NCBI RefSeq assembly: GCF_042477335.2
Contig: NC_091255.1
Location: forward strand, 33,458,501-33,522,500
DNA from: Ovis canadensis
Taxonomy: Eukaryota; Chordata; Mammalia; Artiodactyla; Bovidae
Reading direction: 5' to 3'
DNA length: 64,000 bases
The position numbers were made by a program, and so were the translations under genes. The notes under the pieces were generated by a model, which saw nothing but the letters and a program-made list of their open reading frames with translations, made no database searches and was not told the DNA's origin. Below, piece after piece: positions 57,501-62,628 of the stretch. The stretch's first letter is position 1. The number at the start of each line of letters is the position of its first letter.

Positions 57501-58046
57501 GCGCGTCCATCAAGGGATGTGCTCTTCCCAGGCCTGGGCCCTAACTCCTCTCTGGGTCATGGCTGCCCATGTGCCCAGATGGGAATGTCTACCCACTCTG
57601 GGAGCTTCTCTGGTGGCTCAGTGATAAAGAATCCACCTGTCAGTGCAGGAGATGCAGGTTTGATCCCTGGGTCAGGAAGATCTCCTGCAGAAGGAAATGG
57701 CAACCCACTCCAGTATTCTTGCCTGGAAAATCCTATGAACAGAGAAGGCTGGTGGGCTACAGTCTGTGGGGTTGCAGGCGTCTGACATGACTTAGGGACT
57801 AACCATGACTGGAGGCTGCTGCCACCGGGATAGCAGTCGCAGACCTCACCCATCCCAGGAAGTCTCGATGGGGCTTCCTGTGTGCAGACTAGTCTCCCCC
57901 TGCACAGATGGGAAGACACCGCGGGGAGGGGCTGGTGACTGAAACCCAGGGAGCCTCCTCCTGACCCCCTGTGTCCACAGGTGTTCCTGGCCCTTGGGGA
58001 GCTGCTCCTGTCCTGCAACTGGGCGGTGGTTGCCGACATCCTGCTG
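24188..58046 (+). CDS. SPNS3: SPNS3, spinster-like MFS lipid transporter (nine coding exons, 3' end beyond window)
   Basis: Nine exons join in frame into 392 codons: 24188-24383, 28115-28180, 33192-33328, 33987-34138, 34830-34896, 35624-35772, 36775-36927, 41420-41609, 57981-58046. The product is a polytopic membrane protein of the major facilitator superfamily, spinster (SPNS) family. By recall the family has 12 TM segments and moves sphingosine-1-phosphate or lysolipids; the substrate of SPNS3 itself is poorly known. Visible: a polar N-terminus (1-40), TM1 about 43-64, TM2 about 82-103, MFS motif [11 protein letters not shown] (101-110), TM4 with SRGLVG (141-146) and [15 protein letters not shown] (150-164), GSGLGY (183-188), a central loop 226-256, TM7 257-282, TM8 308-327, TM9 343-362, and TM10 with [17 protein letters not shown] (376-392). 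SPNS3 is chosen over SPNS1/SPNS2 because TM1 reads [10 protein letters not shown] and because of near-identity to recalled human SPNS3. The C-terminal ~120 residues lie to the right of the window. Confidence 0.96.
24384..25322. other. SPNS3 intron 1, unique proximal part
   Basis: No further exon seen. Short open frames are chance; about 24840-24930 is L2/MIR-like. Confidence 0.5.
25323..25527 (+). mobile_element. Bov-tA SINE
   Basis: GGGCTTTCCTGGTGGCTCAG start, sense to SPNS3. Confidence 0.92.
25528..26284. other. Intron 1, old L2-like DNA
   Basis: Phrases such as GGAGAAAGCAGGAAATTATT and GATAGATCAGGCTGAAGC suggest decayed L2; no gene. Confidence 0.35.
26285..26610 (-). mobile_element. CHR-1-type long SINE
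   Basis: Longer form: TTTGGCTGTGCTGAGTCTTT, GCTTCTCTTGTTGTGGAGCA, ending GAGCTACCAGGGAAGCCC. Confidence 0.88.
26611..27411. other. Intron 1 unique DNA with MIR-like segment
   Basis: MIR-like at about 26930-27030 (CTCAATCTGTATAATGGGGA); TG-rich from 27200. No exon. Confidence 0.45.
27412..27608 (+). mobile_element. Bov-tA SINE
   Basis: GGGGCTTCCCAGGTGGCGCA start; sense to SPNS3. Confidence 0.92.
27609..27965 (+). repeat. TG-rich tract with (TG)n core
   Basis: Degenerate TG-rich DNA with a perfect (TG)n at 27925-27952; its translations are Cys/Val or His/Thr repeats. It ends 150 nt before exon 2. Confidence 0.85.
28115..28180 (+). CDS. SPNS3: SPNS3 coding exon 2 (end of residue 66 to start of 88)
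   Basis: This 66-nt exon lies between acceptor TGTCCACAG and donor ACAG|GTAAGG. It encodes [20 protein letters not shown] and T, the first extracytosolic loop and the start of TM2. Phase 1 in and phase 1 out, matching exons 1 and 3. A TG-repeat-rich stretch lies just upstream. Confidence 0.95.
28430..28602 (+). mobile_element. Bov-tA SINE, internally deleted
   Basis: AGGCTTCCTTGGTGGCTCAG start; part of the body between TTCTTGCCTG and CAGAGTTGGACACAAC is missing. Confidence 0.88.
28790..28922 (+). mobile_element. CHR-type SINE
   Basis: GGACTTCCCTTGTGGTCTAG start; intact B box GGTTCGATCC at 28858-28867. Confidence 0.87.
28923..29343. other. Intron 2, nothing recognised
   Basis: No exon or clear repeat. 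Confidence 0.4.
29344..29500 (+). mobile_element. CHR-type SINE
   Basis: AGACTTCCCTGGTGGTCCAG start, ending in a short A-rich tail. Confidence 0.87.
29501..30774. other. Intron 2, repeat-free block
   Basis: AT-rich unique DNA at 29690-30130, then moderate GC. Several GATA-type motifs (CTTATCTC near 29636 and 30149; TTATC near 29676). No exon; possible conserved noncoding DNA, not testable here. Confidence 0.35.
30775..31010 (+). repeat. MIR SINE
   Basis: ACCATGTGCCAGGTGCTGTT, CCCATTTTACAGATGGCAAA and GAGCTGGGATTCAAATCCAG are diagnostic MIR phrases. Confidence 0.85.
31130..31372 (+). mobile_element. Bov-tA SINE
   Basis: GGGTGGCTCAGTTGTAGAG head and full body, ending GACTGAGCATGCACAC. Confidence 0.9.
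31475..32080 (+). mobile_element. Old L1 and MIR fragments
   Basis: L1-like at 31480-31565 and 31800-32075 (ATACTCAGCCTCACTGG), with a MIR between (31565-31750, TCCAAAGTCACACAACCAGG). Confidence 0.6.
32116..32470 (+). promoter_or_regulatory. Promoter- or enhancer-like block in SPNS3 intron 2
   Basis: Repeat-free block with two ROR-type sites (TATTAGGTCA 32116-32125; TTGTAGGTCA 32147-32156) 31 bp apart. Two direct CCAAT boxes follow (32175, 32195), then an inverted CCAAT (32264-32268) and a GC box (GGGCGGGGCC, 32319-32328), with about 14 CpGs. It ends with a donor-like AAAG|GTATAC at 32469-32470. It lies 0.7 kb before exon 3. The motifs are visible; activity is inference. Confidence 0.4.
32471..33191. 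other. Intron 2 distal part, MIR-like segment
   Basis: MIR-like at 32860-33000 (CCAAGGCTGCACAGTGAGC). The exon 3 acceptor closes the intron. No other exon. Confidence 0.5.
33192..33328 (+). CDS. SPNS3: SPNS3 coding exon 3 (residues 88-133; TM2-TM3, MFS motif A)
   Basis: The acceptor is CTCTTCCAG and the donor CCGG|GTAGGT. It encodes [20 protein letters not shown] followed by [16 protein letters not shown] and LSSSFISPR. The TM2-TM3 loop carries the classic MFS motif A (G101, D105, R106, R109, K110). The exon ends on a complete codon (R133). Confidence 0.96.
33329..33737. other. Intron 3 proximal part with G-quadruplex-prone tract
   Basis: Four or more G4-5 runs separated by T at 33547-33575. 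No exon; an overlapping long frame here is a read-through of exon 3 in another frame. Confidence 0.7.
33738..33878 (+). mobile_element. Bov-tA SINE, 5'-truncated
   Basis: Body only, GAGAACGGAACGGCAACCCA to GAGCGACTAACACTTTC. Confidence 0.88.
33987..34138 (+). CDS. SPNS3: SPNS3 coding exon 4 (residues 134-183 plus two bases of 184; TM4-TM5)
   Basis: It encodes [40 protein letters not shown] and [11 protein letters not shown]142 (34011-34013) is the conserved TM4 arginine. T149 (34032-34034) occupies the position of the glutamate of the GxGEASY motif in SPNS1/2. The donor GAAG|GTCGGT has C at +3, which is unusual. A truncated Bov-tA SINE ends about 110 nt upstream. Confidence 0.95.
34139..34829. 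other. Intron 4, MIR plus unique DNA
   Basis: MIR at about 34190-34335 (GAGCCTCAGTTTTCTCATCT). No exon. Confidence 0.65.
34830..34896 (+). CDS. SPNS3: SPNS3 coding exon 5 (residues 184-206)
   Basis: The acceptor is CTGTTGCAG and the donor CCGA|GTGAGT. It encodes [20 protein letters not shown] and LR after completing S184, giving the family motif GSGLGY and the GNWRWALR segment between TM5 and TM6. Phase 2 in, phase 0 out. Confidence 0.95.
34897..35623. other. Intron 5, MIR plus unique DNA
   Basis: MIR at about 35030-35200 (TTTGCTAGCTGTGTGATCTC). No exon. Confidence 0.65.
35624..35772 (+). CDS. SPNS3: SPNS3 coding exon 6 (residues 207-255 plus two bases of 256; TM6 and central loop)
   Basis: The acceptor is TGTCCCCAG and the donor GAAA|GTGAGT. 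It encodes [20 protein letters not shown] (TM6), then the cytosolic loop [16 protein letters not shown] and [13 protein letters not shown]. The loop is the most species-variable part of the recalled protein; the [10 protein letters not shown] core is conserved. Confidence 0.95.
35818..35938 (+). repeat. Minisatellite, 51-53-bp unit, about 2.2 copies
   Basis: GCCCCAGCATCACC recurs at 35821 and 35874, with a third partial start at 35925; each copy ends CCAGGGAGCCCTCCCTG. It starts 46 nt after the exon 6 donor. Confidence 0.85.
35939..36604. other. Intron 6, unique DNA
   Basis: No exon or clear repeat; weak MIR-like stretch near 36085. Confidence 0.45.
36605..36757 (-). mobile_element. BovB/Bov-A-type element abutting exon 7 acceptor
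   Basis: TTGTTCAGTCACTCAGTCAT, AACTCTGCGACC, and TCGGTGATGCCATCCAACCA match the antisense 3' end of BovB (compare 40362-40560). Its CTCTGTC...CTTCTCC part runs toward the exon 7 pyrimidine tract. Confidence 0.85.
36775..36927 (+). CDS. SPNS3: SPNS3 coding exon 7 (residues 256-306 plus two bases of 307; TM7)
   Basis: It encodes [36 protein letters not shown] and [14 protein letters not shown]. The acceptor TTTCTCTTTCAG lies directly against a BovB-type retroelement (about 36605-36757), so the pyrimidine tract may be partly repeat-derived. The donor is ACAG|GTGAGG. Two cysteines (C297, C302) lie in the extracytosolic loop after TM7. Confidence 0.95.
36945..37062 (-). mobile_element. CHR-type SINE
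   Basis: TTTTTTGGCCACACAGCCAG start; GTTCCCTGACCAGGGATCGA. Starts 18 nt after exon 7. Confidence 0.88.
37063..37402. other. Intron 7, nothing recognised except a MIR scrap
   Basis: A short MIR-like phrase (CATTTTACAGATAGCAAACT) at 37363. Confidence 0.4.
37403..37525 (-). mobile_element. CHR-type SINE
   Basis: TTTTTTGGCTGCACTGTATG start, ending GGACCGCCTGGGAAGTCCC. Confidence 0.88.
37780..38225 (-). mobile_element. Old LTR-like repeat (MaLR type)
   Basis: CAGTCCTGG-like phrases ATAGTCCTGGAGGCCAGAAG, CTTCCCTCTTATAAGGACAT and AGTCACATCCACAAAG match antisense old MaLR solo LTRs. No coding region. Confidence 0.6.
38262..38412 (-). mobile_element. CHR-type SINE
   Basis: T-run, TTTGGCTGTGCCGGGTCTTA, ending GGACCACTGGGGAAGTCCC. 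Confidence 0.9.
38413..39539. other. Intron 7, unique DNA
   Basis: A 299-codon frame (38982-39881) crosses this region but shows no domain and runs into repeats. No exon is supported. Confidence 0.45.
39540..40200 (+). repeat. MIR and L2-like old repeats
   Basis: MIR at 39540-39660 (GTTCTGTCACTTACTAGCTG); L2-like at 39690-40150 (CCAGGAATTCACAGTCTAGT; GTCTTGAAGGATATATAGG). Confidence 0.6.
40362..40792 (-). mobile_element. BovB 3' fragment
   Basis: The antisense 120-codon frame shows the RTE ORF end ([20 protein letters not shown]). It starts with GTTCAGTTCAGTTCAGTCGC. 5'-truncated and inactive. Confidence 0.93.
40793..41127. other. Intron 7 distal, L2-like or unassigned
   Basis: No exon; L2-like phrase TTTCAGTGCTGAGACAGTGC. 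Confidence 0.35.
41128..41338 (+). mobile_element. Bov-tA SINE close to exon 8
   Basis: ATGTGGCTCAGCTGTAAAAA head and full body; flanks TACCAGATCA / TACCAGGTCA look like a diverged target-site duplication. Ends about 80 nt before exon 8. Confidence 0.9.
41420..41609 (+). CDS. SPNS3: SPNS3 coding exon 8 (residues 307-370; TM8-TM9)
   Basis: The acceptor is TTCCATCAG and the donor CTAT|GTAAGT. It encodes [40 protein letters not shown], and [20 protein letters not shown] before [13 protein letters not shown] is the second-half counterpart of MFS motif A. A Bov-tA SINE ends about 80 nt upstream of the acceptor. Confidence 0.95.
41665..41835 (+). repeat. MIR SINE
   Basis: CCCATTTAACAGATGAGTAA and GGATTTGAGCCTAAGC. 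Confidence 0.75.
41868..42025 (-). mobile_element. CHR-type SINE
   Basis: ATTCACTGCACTGGGTTTTC start, ending GGACCACCAGGGAAATCCC. Confidence 0.87.
42378..42505 (+). mobile_element. Bov-tA SINE, 5'-truncated
   Basis: CTGGAGAAGGAAATGGCAAC to GACACGATTTAGCAAC. Confidence 0.87.
42506..43409. other. Intron 8, MIR scrap and GC-rich unique DNA
   Basis: MIR-like at 42528-42655 (GGGAAAACTGAGGCCCAGAG). 42680-43370 is GC-rich with chance open frames on both strands (up to 183 codons, no domain). Confidence 0.5.
43410..43668 (-). mobile_element. CHR-1-type long SINE
   Basis: TTTGTGGCTGTGCTGGGTCT, GCGGTGGCTTCTCTTGTGTG, ending TCTTTACCACTGGGGCAGCC. Confidence 0.87.
43669..44749. repeat. L2-like old repeats
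   Basis: L2-like phrases CCTGGCATTCCAGGCTCCTC (43890-43920) and TATTGAGTGCCTACCAAGTG (44340-44600). No exon. Confidence 0.5.
44750..45405 (-). mobile_element. Old L1 ORF2-region fragment
   Basis: TTGCATTCCTGGGATAAATC and TTTGTTTGGTCTCATAGAAT are antisense L1 ORF2 phrases. Decayed. Confidence 0.8.
45406..46084 (+). repeat. L2 3' fragment plus unassigned DNA
   Basis: L2-like at 45420-45800 (CTGATGGATTCAGTATGGGG), same family as 49540-49870. (CATC)n at 45958-45990. Confidence 0.6.
46085..46400 (+). repeat. TG-rich degenerate tract
   Basis: Alternating GT/TG with interruptions; translations are Cys/Val- or His/Thr-rich and not genes. Confidence 0.8.
46401..48000. other. Intron 8, mostly unassigned, MIR and old repeats
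   Basis: MIR at 46900-47060 (GCTATAAAATGGGAGTGCTA). 47070-47550 resembles an old dispersed repeat also seen at 48590-48980 (ATTTAGTGG after GTAA). L2-like at 47890-47990. No exon. Confidence 0.45.
48001..48135 (+). mobile_element. CHR-type SINE
   Basis: GGGATTCCCTGGTGGTCCAG start, poly(A) at 48110-48124. Confidence 0.9.
48136..49029. repeat. L2-like and other old repeats
   Basis: L2-like at 48140-48570 (CAGGAGGTCAGGGAGGCCTC). Then an old repeat starting TTAGCTATTGCCGAGTAACA (48590-48980), family not recalled. Confidence 0.5.
49030..49155 (-). mobile_element. CHR-type SINE
   Basis: Ends TGGACCACCAGGGAAGTCCC. Confidence 0.87.
49180..49375 (+). mobile_element. Bov-tA SINE
   Basis: GGGCTTCCCTGGTGGCTCAG start, head shortened, body complete. 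Confidence 0.92.
49376..50289 (+). repeat. L2 3' fragment and unassigned DNA
   Basis: L2-like at 49540-49870 (GGGACATTCACCTGCAGATG). A-run at 50068-50083. No exon. Confidence 0.55.
50290..50410 (-). mobile_element. CHR-type SINE
   Basis: TTTGACTGTGCCTTGTGATA start, ending ACCACTGGGGAAGTCCC. Confidence 0.87.
50425..50775 (-). mobile_element. Old L1 3' UTR fragment
   Basis: AGATGAAATTCATGTGCCAT, TTTAAAGTGCAAAATTTAAT and ATATATAGAATCATGTAATG are characteristic. Confidence 0.8.
50878..51077 (-). mobile_element. CHR-type SINE
   Basis: (ATTT)n start, GGCTGCACCAGATCTTAGTT, ending GGACCACCAGGGAAGTCC. Confidence 0.9.
51116..51300 (+). mobile_element. Bov-tA SINE with intact B box
   Basis: GTGCTTCCCCAGTGGCTCAG head; B box GGTTCGATCC at 51172-51181; internal deletion near CACTCCATAGAGGAGCC. 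Confidence 0.9.
51355..51640 (+). repeat. Long pyrimidine tract
   Basis: About 280 bp almost entirely C and T ((CCTT)n/(CTTT)n-like) on the + strand. It explains the Lys/Arg/Glu-rich antisense and Ser/Pro/Phe-rich sense open frames. Confidence 0.95.
51641..52365. other. Intron 8 unique DNA
   Basis: No exon seen; T-rich (GTTTT)n near 52284-52308. Confidence 0.45.
52366..52434 (+). pseudogene. U2 snRNA-like 5' fragment with a 17-bp unit in three copies
   Basis: CTTCTCAGCCTTTTAGCGAA followed by GATCAAGTGTAGTAT matches the 5' end of U2 snRNA, including the branch-site pairing segment GTAGTA, with a few changes. The unit AAGATCAAGTGTAGTAT then repeats at 52384-52400, 52401-52417 and (GAGATCAAGTGTAGTGT) 52418-52434. 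It lacks the rest of U2 and is followed at once by a Bov-tA SINE, so it is a fragment, not a gene. Confidence 0.8.
52438..52645 (+). mobile_element. Bov-tA SINE
   Basis: GGACTTTCCAGGTGGCAGAG start and full body, ending AAGAGTTGGACACCC. Confidence 0.91.
53008..53149 (+). repeat. Direct duplication, copy A (142 bp)
   Basis: Aligns without gaps to 57049-57190 (about 17 differences by eye, ~88% identity). Shared core GGGGAAGGCCTGGGAGGGGC. Similarity stops at both ends. Confidence 0.85.
53150..53864. other. Intron 8 unique GC-rich DNA
   Basis: Antisense frame 53139-53702 (187 codons) has no recognised domain. No exon. Confidence 0.4.
53865..54600 (+). repeat. TG-rich tract with (TG)n core and inserted Bov-tA
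   Basis: Degenerate TG-rich DNA with a perfect (GT)n at 54482-54517; a Bov-tA SINE sits at 53990-54215. Confidence 0.85.
53990..54215 (+). mobile_element. Bov-tA SINE
   Basis: GGGCTTCCGCTTCCCAGATG head and full body, inserted in TG-rich DNA. Confidence 0.9.
54601..55171. other. Intron 8 unique DNA
   Basis: G-rich, no exon or clear repeat. Confidence 0.4.
55172..55300 (-). mobile_element. CHR-type SINE
   Basis: TTTATTTGGCTGTACTGG start, ending AGCACCAGGGAAATCTC. Confidence 0.85.
55301..57048. other. Intron 8 unique GC-rich block
   Basis: The longest repeat-free block of intron 8. Several frames over 60 codons, none with a domain. No exon matching the SPNS family. Confidence 0.45.
57049..57190 (+). 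repeat. Direct duplication, copy B (142 bp)
   Basis: Second copy of 53008-53149, 4041 bp downstream, same orientation and length. Confidence 0.85.
57283..57475 (+). mobile_element. CHR-type SINE
   Basis: GGGACTTTCCTGGTGGTCCA start, extended 3' part, (AAAT)n tail. Confidence 0.9.
57600..57805 (+). mobile_element. Bov-tA SINE upstream of exon 9
   Basis: GAGCTTCTCTGGTGGCTCAG start, full body; ends about 175 nt before exon 9. Confidence 0.91.
57981..58046 (+). CDS. SPNS3: SPNS3 coding exon 9 (residues 371-392; TM10); last exon in window
   Basis: This 66-nt exon lies between TGTGTCCACAG and GCTG|GTAGGT. It encodes [20 protein letters not shown] and LL, a very conserved family signature. It is separated from exon 8 by a 16.4-kb intron. 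The following family exon, expected to begin with a Val-rich stretch and a CRGTAEALQ-like motif, is not present up to 64000. Confidence 0.94.
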
Positions 58047-59410
58047 GTAGGTGTGGGGGTCAGGGCAGAGGGCTGGTCCTGGGGCACTGAACGGGGGCAG
58101 CTGGGGTCTGTCCTGCTCAGGGCCAGACTTCTGCTGTTGAGTGGCCCAGAGGTCAGGTGGGGCTTCAGAGACCATGGGGTCAGGGACTGAGGTCAGCAAG
58201 CAGTAACCTTGGATCAGGGGCCTCCCTGACACTCTCAATCGTATCCTCTGACCATCAGTCCTGTGTTGTAGGTAAGCACATGGAGGCTCAGAGAGGGCAG
58301 GGGCCTGGACCAAGGTCACACAGCATACAGAGGCACTGAGCCAGGGCTGGGACCTAGTCTTTTTGACTCCAGGCCTCTTTCTTTGCCCCTGTTTCTTGAC
58401 TGCTATCCTTCTCAGCAAGTGGTCTCCTTGGCCTCTACACTGGGTATGCAGTCAGGGATGCTGGACTTCAGGGCCACCAAGCCCAGGTGGTTCTGGGCCA
58501 CCCCAGCTCCCATATCATGGGCTACAAGGCTCAGGCTACAGTGAGTCCTGATACTGTCCTGACCACATGCTGCTAGGTCCAGAGTCTAGCACGACCCTCC
58601 CTGAGCCTCACACTCTCCATCCAGCCTCCCTGCCTCCTTCTTGGAGACCACAGGGAAGTTGTTAAACACTGAAGGGCTGTGCCCTTGTGGATTACACAGG
58701 GTCCCCAACGTAGCGACACCCCCGAGAGCCCTCTTCCTACCTCCTGGCAGCCCAGCATGGTCCAGCGCTGGGCACGAGGGAACTAGAGCTGTCCTGAGGG
58801 TGGTCCAGTGCAGGGGCACGAAGTCGGGCTCACGAACCTGGGTGTCAGCCCTGCTCCTGCCACTTACTAACTCTGTGCGACCTAGGCAAGTCACTTTGTG
58901 TCGCTGAGCCTCAGTTTCCCTGTGTAGAAAATGGGGATGAAAAGACCTCCTGGATTATGGTGAGGGTGAAACAAGATGATCCCTGTAAAGCTTGTGCCCT
59001 GTGCCCGGGGCTCTGGTAATAAATCAGCAGTTCCTACTCTCTCATCTTCCGTCTCCTAAAGAAATCCTGGCATCCTGGAATCTGAGTCTGAAAGGGCTGT
59101 GGGGAAGTGTAGTCATGTAATTAGCCAACAAAAGCTGCTTGAATACTGCTGTGGACAGGAGGCTCACTCTCTGTCTAGATGCTCTGGCCCTTCCTTTGAC
59201 CCAGGCTAGCGGGTATAGACAGCGCTATCCTGTCTGTGACTCCCGGGTGAGTGTATCAGCTGCAAGGCTCTCGGCTCTTCTCTTTTCCTCCCTCCAGACA
59301 GGAGACTTGGGCTCCAGCCCAGACTCTGCCACAGACCTGCTGAACGGCCTTGGGCCTCGGTTTCCTTGCCTATAAAAAGGGGCAGTCATAACTATCCTGA
59401 CGGGATGAGC
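58047..59410 (+). repeat. Intron 9 proximal, several MIRs
   Basis: MIR-like at 58240-58380 (CCAAGGTCACACAGCATACA), 58810-59035 (GAGCCTCAGTTTCCCTGTGT) and 59280-59400. No exon 10 found. Confidence 0.6.
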
Positions 59411-60544
59411 AAGACTGCCTGAGGGAAAGCCCTCAGTGTATGGGATTATGCTGGCAAAGCTTGCCCCGAGTGTGGCTGCCCACTTGGAGGCACAGGGCGA
59501 TGACCTGCCCCCACCCCCAACACAGCTTGTCCTCTGAAACCTGGCCCCCCTCAGCTTCTTCTGCCACCCCCTCATCCCTGTTCCCGCTCCACATGACAGC
59601 CCCACAGATATGTGAAGACTGCGCCCGCCCATGGTCTGTGTTTGCAGGAATGATTAACCTGGTGGAGCTGGCCTCTTTGTAACGCCGCGTGTGGGTTGGG
59701 GGCAGGGGTCGGGGAGGGGGTGGCGGGGAGAGGAGAGGTGAGGGGCCAGTCAACCATAGTCTGACCCATCTGGCGGTGCTGGGGAGTGGGCGGGGACCGC
59801 CCAGGGGGCCAGACTGGACCCAGCCCACCTGGTGCTCCTCCTCCTCCTCCCCTGGCTTAGAGGCATCTAGCCCCCAAAGCTCAGTGGGGCCTGTCAACCC
59901 AGGGAGGCTTCTAGCCCCCCTTCCCCTGCCTCCCCACCTTCCCAAAGCCTCACGGGAGGGACAGCTTTGTGACACTTTATTGGCTGGAGCTGGACCACGT
60001 CTCTGCCGCTCTTGGAGCTCAGTCTCCAGGCAGAGGTGGGGGGAGGGGCTCCAGAAGGGAGGGGTCTCAAGCCAAATGCTGGTGAGGGGACCGCTGCGGG
60101 GACCTGAGCTGTGGAGTGGAGGGACAGACCGGGAGTAGGGTGGGGAAGGGTGAGGTGATGAGGCTGGAGTGTAGACCAGTGAGTAGATGGTGCCTGTGAG
60201 AAGCTGCACGGGGGAGAGAGGGGAAGAGAGGAAGGTCACTGGAGTTGGGGGGTCATAGGTGGCGAGTGCTGCTTTTCTAGAGATGAGGCCAGAGGGGAGA
60301 TGAATAGAGAGAGACTGGCAGGGGGTAGAGTGGGGCTGGGGCAGGAAGTATGGGGACGCTGGTGTGGCATGAAGTACAGGGAGGTCCTTGCTGGCTGCCC
60401 TTTCTTCTGAGGCCCGGAAGGCGAGAGGACAGCGGAGCCCGGGAGCCAGGATTCTGGAATGGTCCGCCTGCTTCCGCTCCCAGCTCTGCCCCTCTCTCTG
60501 GCTGGCCTTGGGGTGCTCAAATGTGCAGTAGGTATTTAACAGAA
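59411..60544. other. Intron 9 GC-rich unique DNA
   Basis: A 268-codon antisense frame (59433-60239) is proline/serine-rich without a domain, so no gene is supported. Confidence 0.4.
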
Positions 60545-60825
60545 AGGCTGCTGCTGCTGCTAAGTCACTTCAGTCGTGTCTGACTCTGCGCGACCACATA
60601 GATGGCCTCCTACCAGGCTCCTCTGTCCCTGGGATTCTCCAGGCAAGAACACTGGAGTGGGTTGCCATTTCCTTCTCCAGTGCATGAAAGTGAAAATTAA
60701 AAGTGAAGTCGCTCAGTCGTGTCCGACTCTTAGCGACCTCATGGACTGCAGTCTACCAGGCTCCTCCATCTATGGGATTTTTCCAGGCAAGAGTACTGGA
60801 GTGGGGTGCCATTGCCTCCTCCTAA
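60545..60825 (-). mobile_element. Bov-A2-type dimeric SINE, the one antisense copy in SPNS3
   Basis: (GCT)n start, two monomers, ending GCCATTGCCTCCTCC. Confidence 0.9.
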
Positions 60826-61017
60826 CATAAAGGCAGTACCTACCAGTTATACCCGGGCTACAAGGGCCAAGAGAGCTAAGCCTGCATCCTGAGGGGTCGC
60901 TGTGGGCTCCATAGGCCCCACGGTGGTCCTGCCTCAGAGACACAGCTCTCTTTGATCTGCTTATCCGCAGGGAGGAGAATCCAGATTTTCTCTGGGGAAG
61001 AGACTTCAGGGACTCTT

Positions 61018-61373
61018 CAGTGGTTCTCAAACTTCATTGAGCATAAGAATCAGGTTTAGAGGAGCTTATTACAAATTTCACTCCCTGGGTCGGGAAGATT
61101 CCCCGGAGAAGGGAATGGCTACTCACTCCAGTATTCTTGCCTGAAGAATTCCATGGACAGAGGAGACTGGTGGGCTACAGTCCAGGGGGTCACAAAGAGT
61201 CGGACTTGACTGAGTGACTGACACTTTCACTTCACTTTCATTACAAATTCATTTTCCCGGCCCTGTGTCCTCAGAGTCTGATTCAGTTGTGTCTGTGTTG
61301 GGGGCCCAGGGATCTGCATTGCTCTTGAACTGTCCTGCATGATCCTGGCGGAGCTGCTTCTCAGAAAGCACTG
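61018..61373 (+). mobile_element. MER5-like DNA transposon remnant split by Bov-tA
   Basis: CAGTGGTTCTCAAACTTCAT at the left and GCTTCTCAGAAAGCACTG at the right are the terminal repeats of a small hAT-type element; the middle has CAGGGATCTGCATT. Confidence 0.75.
61078..61239 (+). mobile_element. Bov-tA SINE with 10-bp target-site duplication
   Basis: 5'-truncated copy flanked by ATTACAAATT at 61068-61077 and 61240-61249. Confidence 0.9.
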
Positions 61374-62440
61374 GAGGACACTATTCTAGTGCAGCCAGCT
61401 CTCCAACTCATGAACCTTCTGCAAAATTCTGACCAGTCCCATCCACCCCCTGTTTACATACCCCTCTGATGGGCAGCTCACTCCTTGCATCCTGGGAAAC
61501 CCCTGCCTCCTAGTGGCGTGGTTAATAAAAAGCATCTTGGCGCATCACAGCCAAGACCCACTTCAGACTCTCGTCCGCAACCTCCCCACTAGCCTGGCTG
61601 GGCCTCGGATGGCCTTGCTCCCTGGAAGACTGGAGACTGTGTATCCCCAAATGAGCTCCCTATCTCCCCTGGTCCACTGATGGTGTCTCCAGCTCCCTTC
61701 CCACCCTCCTCTCTCTGGGGCCCCCTCTGGTTTGCCCATCCCCAGCTGTGGGGAGTCGGGTAGAAGGGGAACTCGCTCCCTCTCCCAGGTCTGTATTCTG
61801 GGATGCTGGAATCCCGCCACCGGGATCACCTCCCACCTCTTCAGCAGAGCCCCCTTCCCTGGGGGATCATCACCCTCCACGTCTCCCTCCATCCGCGCGT
61901 CTCCATGCTTCCCTGCTCTGCCTTCTGCCCCTGGGTAGCCGTCTGCTCACTTGTCTGTCTCACCCTCCCAGGGGTGTCTGGGTGTGAGGGCTGAGTTGGG
62001 GCGCGTGAGGCAGGCTGCCAGGAAGTTTGCACCTGGTGACTGCCACTCCAACTTTCTGTGGGCCCTTGATTGGCGCTGGTTATGCCCTGGGCTATAAAGG
62101 GAACAGCTCTTCTAAGAAGGGCAAGTCAAAAACAGAGGTGTTTTTGTCTCCGAATAGAGTGAGCCTGGAGTTTTGGGAACCCAAAAGCCTCTAAGCTTCT
62201 AAAATTACCTGCCTGGCTCTCCAGCTGCTGGCGAGGCCCAACCTTGGCCCATGGTTATGTGGAGACCCTGGGGACCCAGAACAGGTAGGGGGAGACCTAC
62301 CTCCCTGCCGCTGGCAGCACGAGCCGGTCTGGGTCCTGCAGGTCGGAGTTCCTGGGAGGGGAGGAAGGGAACTTTCTCTCTCCAAGCAACCCTGGCCCCT
62401 GCATGGACTTTTTTGGACATTCAGAGCCTATGTTCTAGGA
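61374..62440. other. Intron 9 unique DNA
   Basis: No exon; contains the TATA/CCAAT-like pair near 62069-62099. Confidence 0.4.
62066..62100 (+). promoter_or_regulatory. TATA and inverted-CCAAT motif pair in intron 9
   Basis: ATTGG (62069-62073, inverted CCAAT) and TATAAAG (62093-62099) occur 20 bp apart in repeat-free DNA. The spacing is shorter than usual for a core promoter. Chance occurrence is quite possible. Confidence 0.15.
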
Positions 62441-62628
62441 CTGGGGTCCCCAGCTTCTGGGATCTAATGCCTGATGATCTGAGGTGGAGCTGATGTAATA
62501 CAATAGAAATAAAGTGCACAGTAAATATAATGTGCTTGAATCATCCTGAAACCATCCCGTACCCCATTCGTGGAAAAATTGTCTTCCATGAAACAGGTCC
62601 CTGGTGCCAAAAAGGTTGGGGACTGCTG
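62441..62628 (+). mobile_element. Charlie/MER1-like hAT DNA transposon, internally deleted
   Basis: Terminal repeats CTGGGGTCCCCAGC and GTTGGGGACTGCTG; internal AATAGAAATAAAGTGCACAG and GAATCATCCTGAAACCATCC. No transposase. Confidence 0.8.

Noticed and set aside
57846..58418. 190-codon antisense frame over exon 9
   Set aside because: Shadow of a conserved SPNS3 exon on the opposite strand; no independent evidence.
59433..60239. 268-codon open frame, - strand
   Set aside because: Proline/serine-rich translation of GC-rich intron DNA with no domain or splice support.
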